From NCBI GenBank assembly GCA_038496445.1, contig JALMLS010000299.1:1-64000 (forward strand): a stretch of 64,000 nt of DNA, written 5' to 3'. Below are positions 1-9,164 of the stretch, piece by piece. This stretch comes from Trichosphaerium sp. ATCC 40318. Lineage: Eukaryota > Discosea > Flabellinia > Trichosidae. Position 1 is the stretch's first letter; every line of letters starts with the position of its first letter. The notes beneath the pieces are model-generated. The model was not told where the DNA came from. It did not search any database and was given only the letters and a program-made list of their open reading frames with translations. The position numbers were made by a program, and so were the translations under genes.

Positions 1-440
1 TAAATTTTTATTGGATTATATGCTTTAAACACATACAAATACTTAAAATACTTGCTGAGCCAAAAATTTGGCATGATTGAGCTAGATATAAGGCATTGCC
101 TTGTATTTGCCTTTTACATAGAACAAAAACTATACATTTGTGAATGAAAATGCCTTGTTGATTTTCAGCTCTGAGCGAGATAAAAAGATTTCACATAAAA
201 AAAAGCTGATATAATATAATGCAGGTGTAAATGTATGGAAGTAAGAAAAAACACAAGTCTTGAGTTCAAAACATCTTTTACTACATTGGTAATCCTTTTA
301 AAAAAAATCAAAAAACAAAAGCTGTTAGCTTTCATTTTTTACTTAACCTTGGTGTGGCTTATATAAAAACAAACGGCAAAAAGATAAAAAATTACATCTC
401 AGCACATGGAGATGAAAAAGGAGAAGAATGAATAACACTG
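1..440. other. AT-rich flank downstream of the 28S rRNA gene
   Basis: AT-rich sequence with many short A and T runs lies beyond the 3' end of the minus-strand 28S gene. It should hold the 3' external spacer and rRNA processing or termination signals. I see no gene in it. The change to rRNA-like composition occurs at about 440-470, so the boundary is approximate. Confidence 0.6.
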
Positions 441-858
441 AAGATTTCTGAATACAATTTAGTCGGGCCTCTGCCTCAGCAGGTCGTCGCACCCGAAGGC
501 TTGAGCGACTCCCTAGCTTACAACAGTAAATGCCCTAAGACCCTGTTCGAGTTCCCGTGGTTTACGGGGCCCCTGCGGGCGTTTGCTAAGACGTGCTACT
601 TGTGCCATAGTGTAGAACCTTTGCGGGCCGAAGCCTTTCGTTCGAGGAGGCGCAGCAACGACAATGTCGCCGCGCGGCTCTTGGCGGCTGGGTTTCCGAC
701 TTTAGAGGCCTTCAGCCGTACTCCCAATGGCGTGGCTTCGCGAACCGCCCTCTCGGACGTCCGCGGACACTAGAGGCCACCGATGCCCGTTCCTCTCGTA
801 CTGAGGCATCGCTACCGACGACGCGCATGTTAATAAAATAGGCCCACCAGTAGGGTAA

Positions 859-902
<44 letters not shown>

Positions 903-1619
903 GTAAGTGGGTGAACAATCCAACCCTTGGAGCATTCTGCTACACCTGGATAGGAAGAGCCGACATCGAAGAATCAAAAAGTCGCGTCGCTCTGAGCGCT
1001 TGGCGACCACAAGCCAGTTATCCCTATGGTAATTTTTCTGTCACCCCAGTGTCAGGTTACATGACTAGTCACGAGGGATCTCTAGGCCTCCCGTTAGGGT
1101 GCAAGAGCGATGGCTCCACTCTTGCTCAAGGGGGCTTTTAGCCTTGGCCTCTACGTGGGGTTTCTGTCCCCACTGAGCTCCCCTTAGGTCATCCGTGTTA
1201 CCCTATAGCGGATGTGCCGCCCCAGCCAAACTCCCGGCCACGCGCTGTCCGCCTTAATGCTTGTCAAAGTCCCGAAATCGGAAGGTAATCCGCACTTTCG
1301 ATTGGGCCCGCCTCATCCTAAGGACCGACTTGTATGGTTCGAGCAGCGCCACGTCCTCCGAAGAGGCAGGCGCTTTCGCCCGTTTTGAATGCGTCTGGGG
1401 CCCGACCTCCGGAGTAGAAGTGTTACACCTTTCGTAAAAAACTACTTCCTACCCTATACCTCCAGTGCCAAGCCCCTAAGCGTGGTGAGAGTCAAACTCA
1501 ACAGGGTCTTCTTTCCCCGCTGGTAGAAAAGTCGCCCGTTCGCGACTCTGTGGTTTCGCCACGGTCGGCGTAGGGACAGCGAGAACCTCATTCATCCATT
1601 CATGCGCGTCATTAGTTAC

Positions 1620-1669
<50 letters not shown>

Positions 1670-4275
1670 AACCCGTGCTTGGGTGAAATTAAGCACCGCA
1701 ACTTTCAAAGCACTGGGCAGGAGTCACCCTTTGTCAGACCTCAGAGGAGGTATCAAAGGGCTAAGTTTTAAGTAAACAGTTGGGTTCTCTAAGCTTCTGA
1801 GAGTTCCGCCATGATCCGCTTGTGGACCTCTTTGCAGGGACTGTGCACCGTTCCCGAAGGGGCTACACTGAAGTAGCGCAGATGCACGTCGTCCCGGGTC
1901 CCGGTCAGCAGAGCCAGCCCTTTTCCCGAAGTTACGGGCCGCGTATGCCGACTTCCCTTACGCCGTTTACACCGTGCAGCGCCAGAGGTGACTAACCTAG
2001 GGGACCTGATGCGGTTTTCGGTACGGTATGAGCCTGGAGGACACTGAACACCCGAAAGTGTCGGCTTCGGAGAGGAGCAGCCTCGTGAGAACGAGCTCAC
2101 CAACACCCCTAGAAAGCAAAAGTGCTTTCCCATTAGCTACCCTCGACTCTTTCCCTTCGCCGCTTTACGTGGCTCCGGGGAGTTTCCCTCGAATAGCTTA
2201 GGCGCGGGAGAAGGCCCCGCAGAAGTGTGGTTGCTCGCGTGCGCTCTCTCTCTCAGTGTTGCCACTTCTAAAGCAAATGCATCCTCCTTACCCATGCCCT
2301 GGATTACTCACCAGGTTGCCTTTCGCCGAGTTGAAAGCATCGCAGACTTCCACCAGTCTTCAGAACAGTAAAGTTCATCTGAACAAGTGTCGTCTGCCAG
2401 CATCAAACAGTATACTCTATTAGGAGCTGGCTTAGGACCGGCTAACTCGCAGCTGAATGCCATCACCGCGAAACCCTTCCCCACTTGGGCGACCTGGCTG
2501 TGATAAACACTGTTTCACCAGGCTCCAATTGCTACTACCACCAAGATCATCACTGCTGGTGGCTCCGGGTGGACGCCACCGCCCCCCTTCTACGCCACCA
2601 GCACGCCGTCCTACCGCACCCTGGGCCGAGCCGGGGCGATCGCGCAGCGGCGGCTAAGGCAGTTTAGCGCCATCCATTTTCGGCGCGTCCCAATTCGGCT
2701 GGTGAGAAGTTACTCACTCCTTAGAGGATGACGACTTCCATGTCCACCTTCCAGCTGTCTAAACTGGAACACCGCCTTCGTTGTCTTGGTTACTGCCTAT
2801 TCGGGCGCCTTTGCTGCTGCTCGCGTTTAAAACCGTCTCGTCAGTCCTGCTTATCAAGACCGGCCCAATAGGGGTCCACCGTCTCGGTGACCACAGCCAT
2901 TCGGCCTGTGGTCGGTCGCCTCTTATGTGTTTGATAATAGGTCGATGGCAACTTTGGCCTCCGATACCTCTTTCCAGTGGCTCTACGAGACGAGACCGGC
3001 GTCACGGACCCCCTCTATCCTTAGGGATACTTCGAACGGTACCAGCTACGTTGGCAGCTCGTTTGGTCTCTCGCCCCTATACCCAATGTCCGGCGAGCGA
3101 TTTGCACGTCAGCAACGCTACGGGCGTCCAGCGGGATTTCTCCCGCCTTCCCCCTTTTCGGGTATAGATCGCTACCTTTCGGGTATCGCCCAACGTACTA
3201 TCGCCTGCCAAGAGAACAACGCCGGAGATGGCAAAGTGTATCTACTTTGGTATGACGTGTTTTTAATTACTTGCGTAACATAAAAACATGATAATAGCAT
3301 AGTCGGTTTTTTATGTCGATCTTTGCAAACTTATACATGTAATGTAATACGTTTGTTTTTTTATAAAGAACTTGACGGCCTAGGAGCTTATCCTTGGCTT
3401 CATTTCTGTGCGGGTTGGAGGTTTGATCTCTCACCCTCGCACGCTCGGCGAACTCCTTGATCCGTGTTTCAAGACGGGATACACGGAGGCCATGGCCCAA
3501 TAAGGGCATAGAGCCTCATTGAGGTTGTGGACGATGAATGACGAGCTTCGTTCCTTTCGGAAGAAGACGTACATTCGGAGGTTCCAGTAATTTCAGTGAA
3601 CCAACGCCATTTAAAGGTTTAAAGTGCTTTTTGATGCCCTTTCAACCAAACCCACGTTTTTATGCTTTTCAGCTTGTAGGATGGTGTGGACAGCACGATT
3701 AGCCAGTATGACTTTTTTGTGTTAGTCACTTCTATGTTACCTTCCCCTCGACGTTTTGTTTCATTATAATCTTCCAGGGCACAAGGCCCCGGTCGCTTTT
3801 CCCTCGCTACAAGAGCGTCTGCCATGTGCAGATTAGGTGCAGGGCACCTACGTACTCCGTGCCATTTGTACCCTTGCCGGCTTCGGGTCTTTTAACCCTC
3901 TATCGAGGAGTGCTGTTTCAGTCTTCCCTCACGGTACTGGTGCGCTATCGGCCACCTCCCGATACTTAGCCTTGCCGGGTAACCTCCCGGTAACTTCGTA
4001 TGGCACGGCCAAACCATACTACTCCTGGACGATGGGACTCTATTTCCTCGGTTGACAGCGTACGGGGCTCGCACCCTCTACGGCTACGACTCGTGCGTAA
4101 TTCCCGTCAACGTCTGGAAGAGCCACCACGCCTTAGCCCACAACTCCGATGCTAGGCTCGGATTCAGGCTTGAGCTTGTCCCCTTTCGCTCGCCGCTACT
4201 CAGGGAGTCCCTTTTGGTTTCCTTTCCTCTGCCCCAATGATATGCTTAACTTAGGCAGGTCGCCAAGTGTAACTC
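440..4275 (-). rRNA. Large subunit (28S) ribosomal RNA
   Basis: The minus strand carries the large-subunit rRNA. The sarcin-ricin loop core is unmistakable near 790-803, where the plus strand reads GTTCCTCTCGTACT, the complement of AGTACGAGAGGAAC. The ATATGCTTAA block typical of the first 60 nt of eukaryotic LSU rRNA lies near 4230-4250. Long conserved core stretches are interrupted by AT-rich expansion segments, notably about 3255-3400 and 3620-3770. The span of about 3.8 kb is within the eukaryotic range. Both ends are estimates, and I saw no open reading frame or clear group I intron in the expansions. Confidence 0.93.
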
Positions 4276-4469
4276 AGGACGCAAGTTGTGTTTTTTTATG
4301 CTTTCAGTATGTAGAACCAACCTTCCCTCTAAAGCTTCGCTTAAGTAAGCTAGGCATGAGTTCTGGAGGAACATCACTTCCGGCAATTTATTTAATTAGT
4401 TGTGGCAACCACTTTCTTTTTTAGAAGATTAAGTGTGTACACCATACGCAGCACCAAATAAATTTAGTG
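4276..4469 (-). other. Internal transcribed spacer 2 (approximate)
   Basis: This is the stretch between the LSU 5' end and the putative 5.8S. It is less conserved in appearance and AT-rich at 4365-4465. It is assigned by position only. Confidence 0.5.
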
Positions 4470-4620
4470 TTTGTTTTGCTGGCGTCGCTGAGTCACGCTC
4501 CTTTGCCTGTGATTCGTGAGAATACAGAACGCGGCCTGAGGCATTCGGCAATGCCACCTTCAGATGAGAGCGATTCCGGTGGCTGGTTTCATAGTGATCC
4601 ATGGCCTTCTTCGGGGGAGG
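4470..4620 (-). rRNA. Putative divergent 5.8S ribosomal RNA
   Basis: A GC-richer island of about 150 nt lies between 18S and 28S, where 5.8S belongs. Read on the minus strand it contains GGATCACTATGAA, resembling the 5.8S GGATCACTCGG block, and a GACTCAGCGACGCC-like 3' segment resembling the CTGAGCGTCGC end of other 5.8S genes. The nearly universal GATGAAGAACGCAGC block is not intact. Position supports the call more than sequence does, so both ends are approximate. Confidence 0.55.
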
Positions 4621-4880
4621 TGCCTAACCGTTCACCGACAAGGTTTGGTTTCTTTCGAAAATCTTGACGTTCTTTATAGTCGTGCCACGACTGTGTTTTT
4701 GGTTTGCCAAAATGGCGGTTGTGGAGCTGGCAGATATACAAGATATCACCACAGTAGAGGAGACTATATCTTCACTTACCGAAGTAAGATTGGACTTGCC
4801 AGACCAAAACTGATACTCCAATTTCTTTTAAACTTGGTTAAAAGTTGGTTTAATTGCTTCTAAGGGTTAAATACCAATAG
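4621..4880 (-). other. Internal transcribed spacer 1 (approximate)
   Basis: AT-rich spacer between the 18S 3' end, which is well defined at about 4881, and the putative 5.8S. It is assigned by position only. Confidence 0.55.
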
Positions 4881-7530
4881 TATTGATCCTTCAGCAGGTT
4901 CACCTACTGAAACCTTGTTACGACTTCATCATCCTTTATGAGCGCAAGTTCGAGCAGGTTCGATAACCGGCAAGCCGGTCGTCCCCCCTGGTCTCACTCG
5001 CACCCACATCGGTCGATGCGACGGGCGGTGTGTACAAGCAACAGGGACAGATTCCAGGTGCGTTGATGACACACCTGTACGAGGCATTCCGCGTTCGTGG
5101 CTACAGTTACAGCAACCAGTCCCTAAGCACGCATGTGTCTTTTCGGAGAAGCAGCATTGAGCACACTTAACATCCAAATCGACCACACGGTGCGCTTTCA
5201 TGTATTTTTTTATGAACATTGCAGAAACTTACTTCATAATAAAGTTTGCCTTGGTAAAGATATAATCTTCCAAGTCAAAGCATTTAAGTGAAGAAGAAAC
5301 CTTATTTGTTAATTTGAAACGATCCACAGCTCTTTCAATGTTTACACTAAGGAACAAGTCCAAAGATGTAAGTTTTCATCTAACAGCGCTTCTCATCTTA
5401 ACATTAAAGGAATTTAACTTCCTAAAAAGCCTCGACGAGGGGGTTAACTCTTTATATTAGGTTCAGGACAGACTTTGTTTTGAAGGTGGTAGTTTCCGAA
5501 GGTGCGTTTAAGTGTAGTCGTATTTAGATAATTAAATCTGAGGTTTAACTCGCTGTCGTGAAGAAGTGTTCTGGCGGTTTCAGGGCTTGCCCGGATGCCT
5601 GTTCGGCCCAGGAACCCGTTGAACTAAGCAGTGTAGGCCGCGTGCGGCCCGGAATATCTGGGGGCATCCCGGATCTGTTATAGCCGCCGCTTCTTACGAC
5701 TTTTCGCCGTCAGTCCTGCACAGGGGTCCCGCACGAGGCGGGGGAATCAATGTGACAGTAGCGATCTCGCCCGTTATCGGAATAAACCTGACAGATAAGT
5801 CCACGAGCCTAAAACGACCATGCACCACCGTTAGCTAACTCGGAAAAGACCCTTCAGTCTGTTCGTCCCCTTAGAGCGTCCGATCCCGGTAAGTTGTCGC
5901 GCGTTGAGTCAAATTGAGCCGCAGCCTCCAGAGCCTGGTGGTGTTGCTCCGTCAATGCCTTTAAGTTTCAGCCTTGCGACCATACTTCCCCCCTGGGCCC
6001 GATTACTTCGGTTTCCCGTGGGAACGGGCCCCGAGCCTTGGTTTGCCCGGCGCCCATTCAGTCGGCATCGTTTACTGTGGAGACTACACGGGTCTCTAAT
6101 CCGCTTCGCTCCCTCCACCATCGTTCTAGATCACCGGCCACGCCCTTGCAGAGCGCCTTCGCTTCGGGTAGTTTGGATCAGGTCAAAAGATTTCACTCCT
6201 CGCTGATACCACACTCTCTACCCCGTACGCACCTAGTAATCGTGTGTTCTTTATTAGTGTGAAGACTAACTCAAGTTTTCCCTCAAAGTACTTTTGTAAT
6301 TCACAATGTTTTTATTCCCTTAATGAAGAACATAAGTTTTCACTCAGACTTGCATTTCAGGATATTGTTCATACTTAGTAAAATGAGACTTGAGCGTCGC
6401 ACTTGGTAAAGTGTTGTTTTTGTTTTTTTTAAAGCCCAATTCCAGGATGCTGGTGGGTGGCATAGCGGCCGAAGCCTAAACTGACCTTGCGTTTGAGCGA
6501 AGCCATTTATGCCTGGTCGGGCGATGAAAAAGAGTCGGGGGGTTTGTTCAAAGAGTAAATTCTTATCTAAACCTTGTCCCTCTCAGCTGTGTCGTTGTTT
6601 GGACTGCGAGCGCTTTAACAGCAACAGCAAAAGTATAAGCTTTCGGAGTGGGTGTTACCGCGGGTGCTGGCACCCAACTTGTCCTCCAATAGTTTCTCAG
6701 GGCGACATTCAGTTGCCCCTCATTGCGACGACCGGTTTAAATGCCGGCCTCGTTACACTCAGTCGCTGGCTCGATTTGCAATCAATGGCCAAGTTACGCG
6801 CCTGCTGTTACCCGTAAGTACAGGGGCCGTATCTAATGCCCCTTCTCCGGGAACCGAACCCTAGTTCCCCGTTACCCGTCACTGCCGCGGTAGGCCGTTA
6901 CCCTACCGCCTGGCTGATAGGTCGGCCGCCCTTCCGACTCGTGGAGGGGGAGAACTCTCAACTTTATATCGATATGATCTTTTTTATGAAAAAGCACATT
7001 CAGCGAAGGATCGAGATTTGAACAATGTTCATTTTTCTTTCACCTAGTTTCACTTATGTAAACTTTAACATTTTTTTTAGAAACATGTCTAGTCAGAGAG
7101 AACTCCTCATAACTCCATCGCATGCCCCAACGCCGCTCTTCCCGACGGAGTACGGACGCCGCTTCCTAAGGGGAGGCTGCTTCCCTTGGCGAACCAAGAT
7201 GGGATCGGGTGATCGTCCGCTCCTGAGCGTTGGATGCGACCGATGGGTCCTTGCAGCAGAGGGGCCCATCGGCAGCGCTAGGCGCATTACGTATTAGCCG
7301 CAGGTTTCCTTTAATCCCGGTTATCCGCGGGGGAGGCCACGAGTTTTGGTTATAGTGCGTTTAGGAAACAAGTTCCTGTGTGCAAAATGACGTGACCATT
7401 ATTAGTCTTGTCGGGTGGGTTACGACCGTTTTAAGGAGCCGTTTGCGGCTCCGAGGATACCTCTTTGCTGAGCTTGCATGGCTTAATCCTTCGAGAAAGC
7501 TTATCACTCCTGGCAGGCTCAACCAGGTAC
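4881..7530 (-). rRNA. Small subunit (18S) ribosomal RNA, enlarged
   Basis: Both universal ends are readable on the minus strand. The 5' end near 7530 reads TACCTGGTTGAGCCTGCCAG, with G in place of the usual T in GATCC. The 3' end near 4881-4928 carries the GTAACAAGGTTTC and GGTGAACCTG blocks and ends GGATCAATA. Other core blocks are present, including the complement of GACGGGCGGTGTGTAC near 5020 and CCGTCAATGCCTTTAAG near 5950. The length of about 2.65 kb is well above the usual 1.8 kb. The surplus sits in AT-rich inserts at about 5190-5560 and 6250-6470, which look like expanded variable regions rather than introns, although an intron is not excluded. Confidence 0.95.
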
Positions 7531-7969
7531 CTTTTGCATCAGAGTTTTTAAAGCAGATAGCTGCATTTAAAATAAATTCTCATCAGACCAAAGGTGGTTG
7601 AGGTTTTTAGGTGGTTTTTTGAAGAATGAACTTCATAAGAAACCATTCAATCTTTATTCCTATTCTCTTTCAAGGAGGATGTAAGATGAAGGTCTTTTTG
7701 ATGAACATCACAAATACCTGGTGCCGGACAACACCAGCCTTTCTTGTTGGAGAAGAAGCTGATGTGTCTTGGTTATGGTTTTTATGGCAAGAGATGCTCA
7801 TAGAGCACATTGCCACAACAGCATAGGGTTGTGTCTTTTTATGGACTACTTTTCTTGATGAGTCATGCTTATTTTTTACTGAGTAGCCCTTTAGGCATCG
7901 TCGGTAATAGCTTGCAACTGCATCATTTTTTATACACTCTTTTATTTTCTTTTGATTTTCTTTACTATT
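7531..7969. other. rDNA spacer next to the 18S 5' end
   Basis: This region lies upstream of the minus-strand rRNA unit and should include the 5' external spacer and perhaps the RNA polymerase I promoter. Reading frames of up to 100 codons exist on both strands but show no family resemblance and overlap each other, so I call no gene. No promoter element can be named from sequence alone. Confidence 0.5.
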
Positions 7970-8125
7970 CAAGTACTTGAACTGTGTCTTTCCTTGATAA
8001 GCTTCAACTTGTAACTACTTGAGCTACACTTGGGTTTACTTATGTACTTGGCTTGTGTGCCTTTCCATCAATTTACCCTATACATCTTTTTAAACCCAAG
8101 TACTTGATAACTTGTCTTTCCATTA
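7970..8125. repeat. CAAGTACTTG palindrome and inverted-repeat cluster
   Basis: The perfect 10-bp palindrome CAAGTACTTG occurs twice, at 7970-7979 and 8098-8107. A perfect inverted pair CTTGGGTTTA (8029-8038) and TAAACCCAAG (8091-8100) lies between them. Direct copies of TGTCTTTCC lie near 7985 and 8113, and several TACTTG half-sites fill the gap. This resembles a partly duplicated protein-binding or structured spacer element upstream of the rRNA genes. Its function is not known. Confidence 0.6.
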
Positions 8126-8240
8126 GGGTTTCTTAGGATGTGGCGCCTTTACAGTCTTTTTATGAACTAGTTGGAACACTTTGATTCCTTTCATCCACTC
8201 AAAGCATACACTTTGGACTGCAGGCTTGTATGAACTTACA

Positions 8241-8300
8241 TCTCTCGATTAGCATTTCTACACCTCCTTAAGAGGAAGTGTTATAATGTTAGAAGAGAGA
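8241..8300 (+). ncRNA. Spacer hairpin 1 (pre-miRNA-like)
   Basis: The left arm CTCGATTAGCATTTCTACAC followed by CTCC pairs with the right arm GTGTTATAATGTTAGAAGAG across a tiny loop (CTTAAGAG). The TCTCTC base of the stem pairs with GAGAGA. Two internal bubbles interrupt the stem, GAT/TTC near the base and TCT/ATA in the middle. The stem contains a G-U pair only if read as plus-strand RNA. The structure is seen directly; expression is inferred. Confidence 0.6.
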
Positions 8301-8329
8301 CTAAGTCAGCTCATTTACATGATCTAGAA

Positions 8330-8377
8330 CTCGATTGGCATTTCTACACACAATGGTGTTATAATGTCAGAAGAGAA
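8330..8377 (+). ncRNA. Spacer hairpin 2 (pre-miRNA-like, compensatory change)
   Basis: Same design as hairpin 1, but the left arm has ATTGGCATT in place of ATTAGCATT and the right arm has AATGTCAG in place of AATGTTAG. An A-U pair has therefore become G-C. Both bubbles are kept. The loop is ACACAATG. Confidence 0.6.
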
Positions 8378-8405
8378 CCAAAGTCATGCTTTGTTTGATG
8401 GGTTT

Positions 8406-8609
8406 TTGTTGCCCACTGAGGGCTTCAAATACACACATCTTTTTAAGTACCGGCGATGTGACTTGCACATCATCAGTAACTATGGTGTTTTTTACATAGC
8501 TCAGTACTCGATTAGCGTTTCTACACCTTTTTTTTTCCTTTCGGAGGTAGTGTTATAACGTTAGAAGAGAACAATAGAGCCAATGCTTATGTTGTTGCCC
8601 ACTGAGGGC
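8406..8609 (+). repeat. Repeated GCCCACTGAGGGC mini-stem between hairpins
   Basis: TTGTTGCCCACTGAGGGC occurs at 8406-8423 and 8592-8609, each time 25-35 nt after a hairpin. GCCC pairs with GGGC around ACTGA. The array unit therefore extends beyond the main hairpin, with units of roughly 170-180 bp around copies 2 and 3. Confidence 0.5.
8508..8570 (+). ncRNA. Spacer hairpin 3 (pre-miRNA-like, compensatory change)
   Basis: The left arm is CTCGATTAGCGTTTCTACAC and the right arm is GTGTTATAACGTTAGAAGAG. Relative to hairpin 1, GCATT/AATGT has become GCGTT/AACGT, a second independent A-U to G-C change. The loop is longer and includes a T run and CGGAGG. Confidence 0.6.
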
Positions 8610-8668
8610 ATCAACTACAACTACTACAATCGTTGTTCACTATGGAACTTCAACTGACATTGTTAGTG

Positions 8669-8718
8669 TACTCGATTGCTCAAGCACTCTTTAGATAGGT
8701 TAATGCTAACTACTTGAG
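8669..8718 (+). repeat. Degenerate hairpin-like relic
   Basis: The sequence starts with the same GTACTCGATT as the other copies but continues differently. CTCAAG (8679-8684) can pair with CTTGAG (8713-8718). It may be a decayed member of the array. Confidence 0.3.
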
Positions 8719-8743
8719 ATTGCATAAACCAATTCTAATGTAT

Positions 8744-8810
8744 GAGATACCTCGATTAACATGGCCACACTACATTGCTGTAATGCATTACTCATGAAAG
8801 AAGAGGTATC
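8744..8810 (+). ncRNA. Spacer hairpin 4 (divergent, longer basal stem)
   Basis: GATACCTC at the left pairs perfectly with GAGGTATC at the right, and CATG pairs with CATG further in. The shared CTCGATTAACATG core links it to the other copies, but the upper stem is looser. It is a diverged member of the array. Confidence 0.5.
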
Positions 8811-8899
8811 TATGTTGTTGTTGTTGTTGTGTGACTTTTTAGAACTTGTTCATCACTCAGATGCACTCGGTTCAGGTCACTTGTTGTAGTAACAAATTA

Positions 8900-8956
8900 C
8901 TCGATTAGCATTTCTACTTCTCAACTAAAATATGAGATGTTCTAATGCTAGAAGAG
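8900..8956 (+). ncRNA. Spacer hairpin 5 (pre-miRNA-like)
   Basis: The left arm CTCGATTAGCATTTCTACTT with TCTCA pairs with TGAGA followed by TGTTCTAATGCTAGAAGAG. The apical part of both arms has changed relative to hairpin 1 and pairing is preserved. The G-U pair of hairpins 1-3 is G-C here. Confidence 0.6.
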
Positions 8957-8979
8957 CAAAGTTTGCCATTACATAAGTA

Positions 8980-9031
8980 CTCGATTAGCATTTCTACACT
9001 TCAAATGAGTTGTTATAATGCTAGAAGAGAA
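8980..9031 (+). ncRNA. Spacer hairpin 6 (pre-miRNA-like)
   Basis: The left arm CTCGATTAGCATTTCTACAC pairs with TTGTTATAATGCTAGAAGAG across a short AAAT-centred loop. Both internal bubbles of hairpin 1 are present. This is the last clear copy in the array. Confidence 0.6.
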
Positions 9032-9141
9032 CTATGTGACATTTGCCTGTTATGGAAGGGGGATGCAAAAAAAGCAAGTTCAAGTAACTACATAACAAAC
9101 ACATTCACCAACGGGCATCGTCATCGATGGATATACTAAGA

Positions 9142-9164
9142 GGCGAGTTGTAACTCGTCCTTTT
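9142..9164 (+). terminator. Terminator-like hairpin followed by TTTT
   Basis: GGCGAGT and ACTCGTC form a 7-bp stem around TGTA. One pair is G-U, which is allowed only in plus-strand RNA. CTTTTC follows at once. It lies about 110 nt beyond the last array hairpin and would suit the 3' end of a plus-strand, perhaps RNA polymerase III, transcript. This is inference from position and structure. Confidence 0.35.

Noticed and set aside
5190-5560. Group I intron in 18S
   Set aside because: The AT-rich insert sits at a variable region and I could not find a group I core or a homing-endonuclease frame. Left as an expansion segment.
501-7297. Many open frames of 60-130 codons
   Set aside because: They lie inside 28S, ITS and 18S. 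The rRNA landmarks are clear, and none of the frames resembles a protein family.
8751-8770. U6 snRNA (GATTAGCATGG-like word in the hairpins)
   Set aside because: Only about ten bases match. The ACAGAGA box and the rest of U6 are absent.
8241-9031. CRISPR array
   Set aside because: The repeats are imperfect, unevenly spaced and form bulged hairpins, the intervals are not spacer-like, and the genome is eukaryotic.
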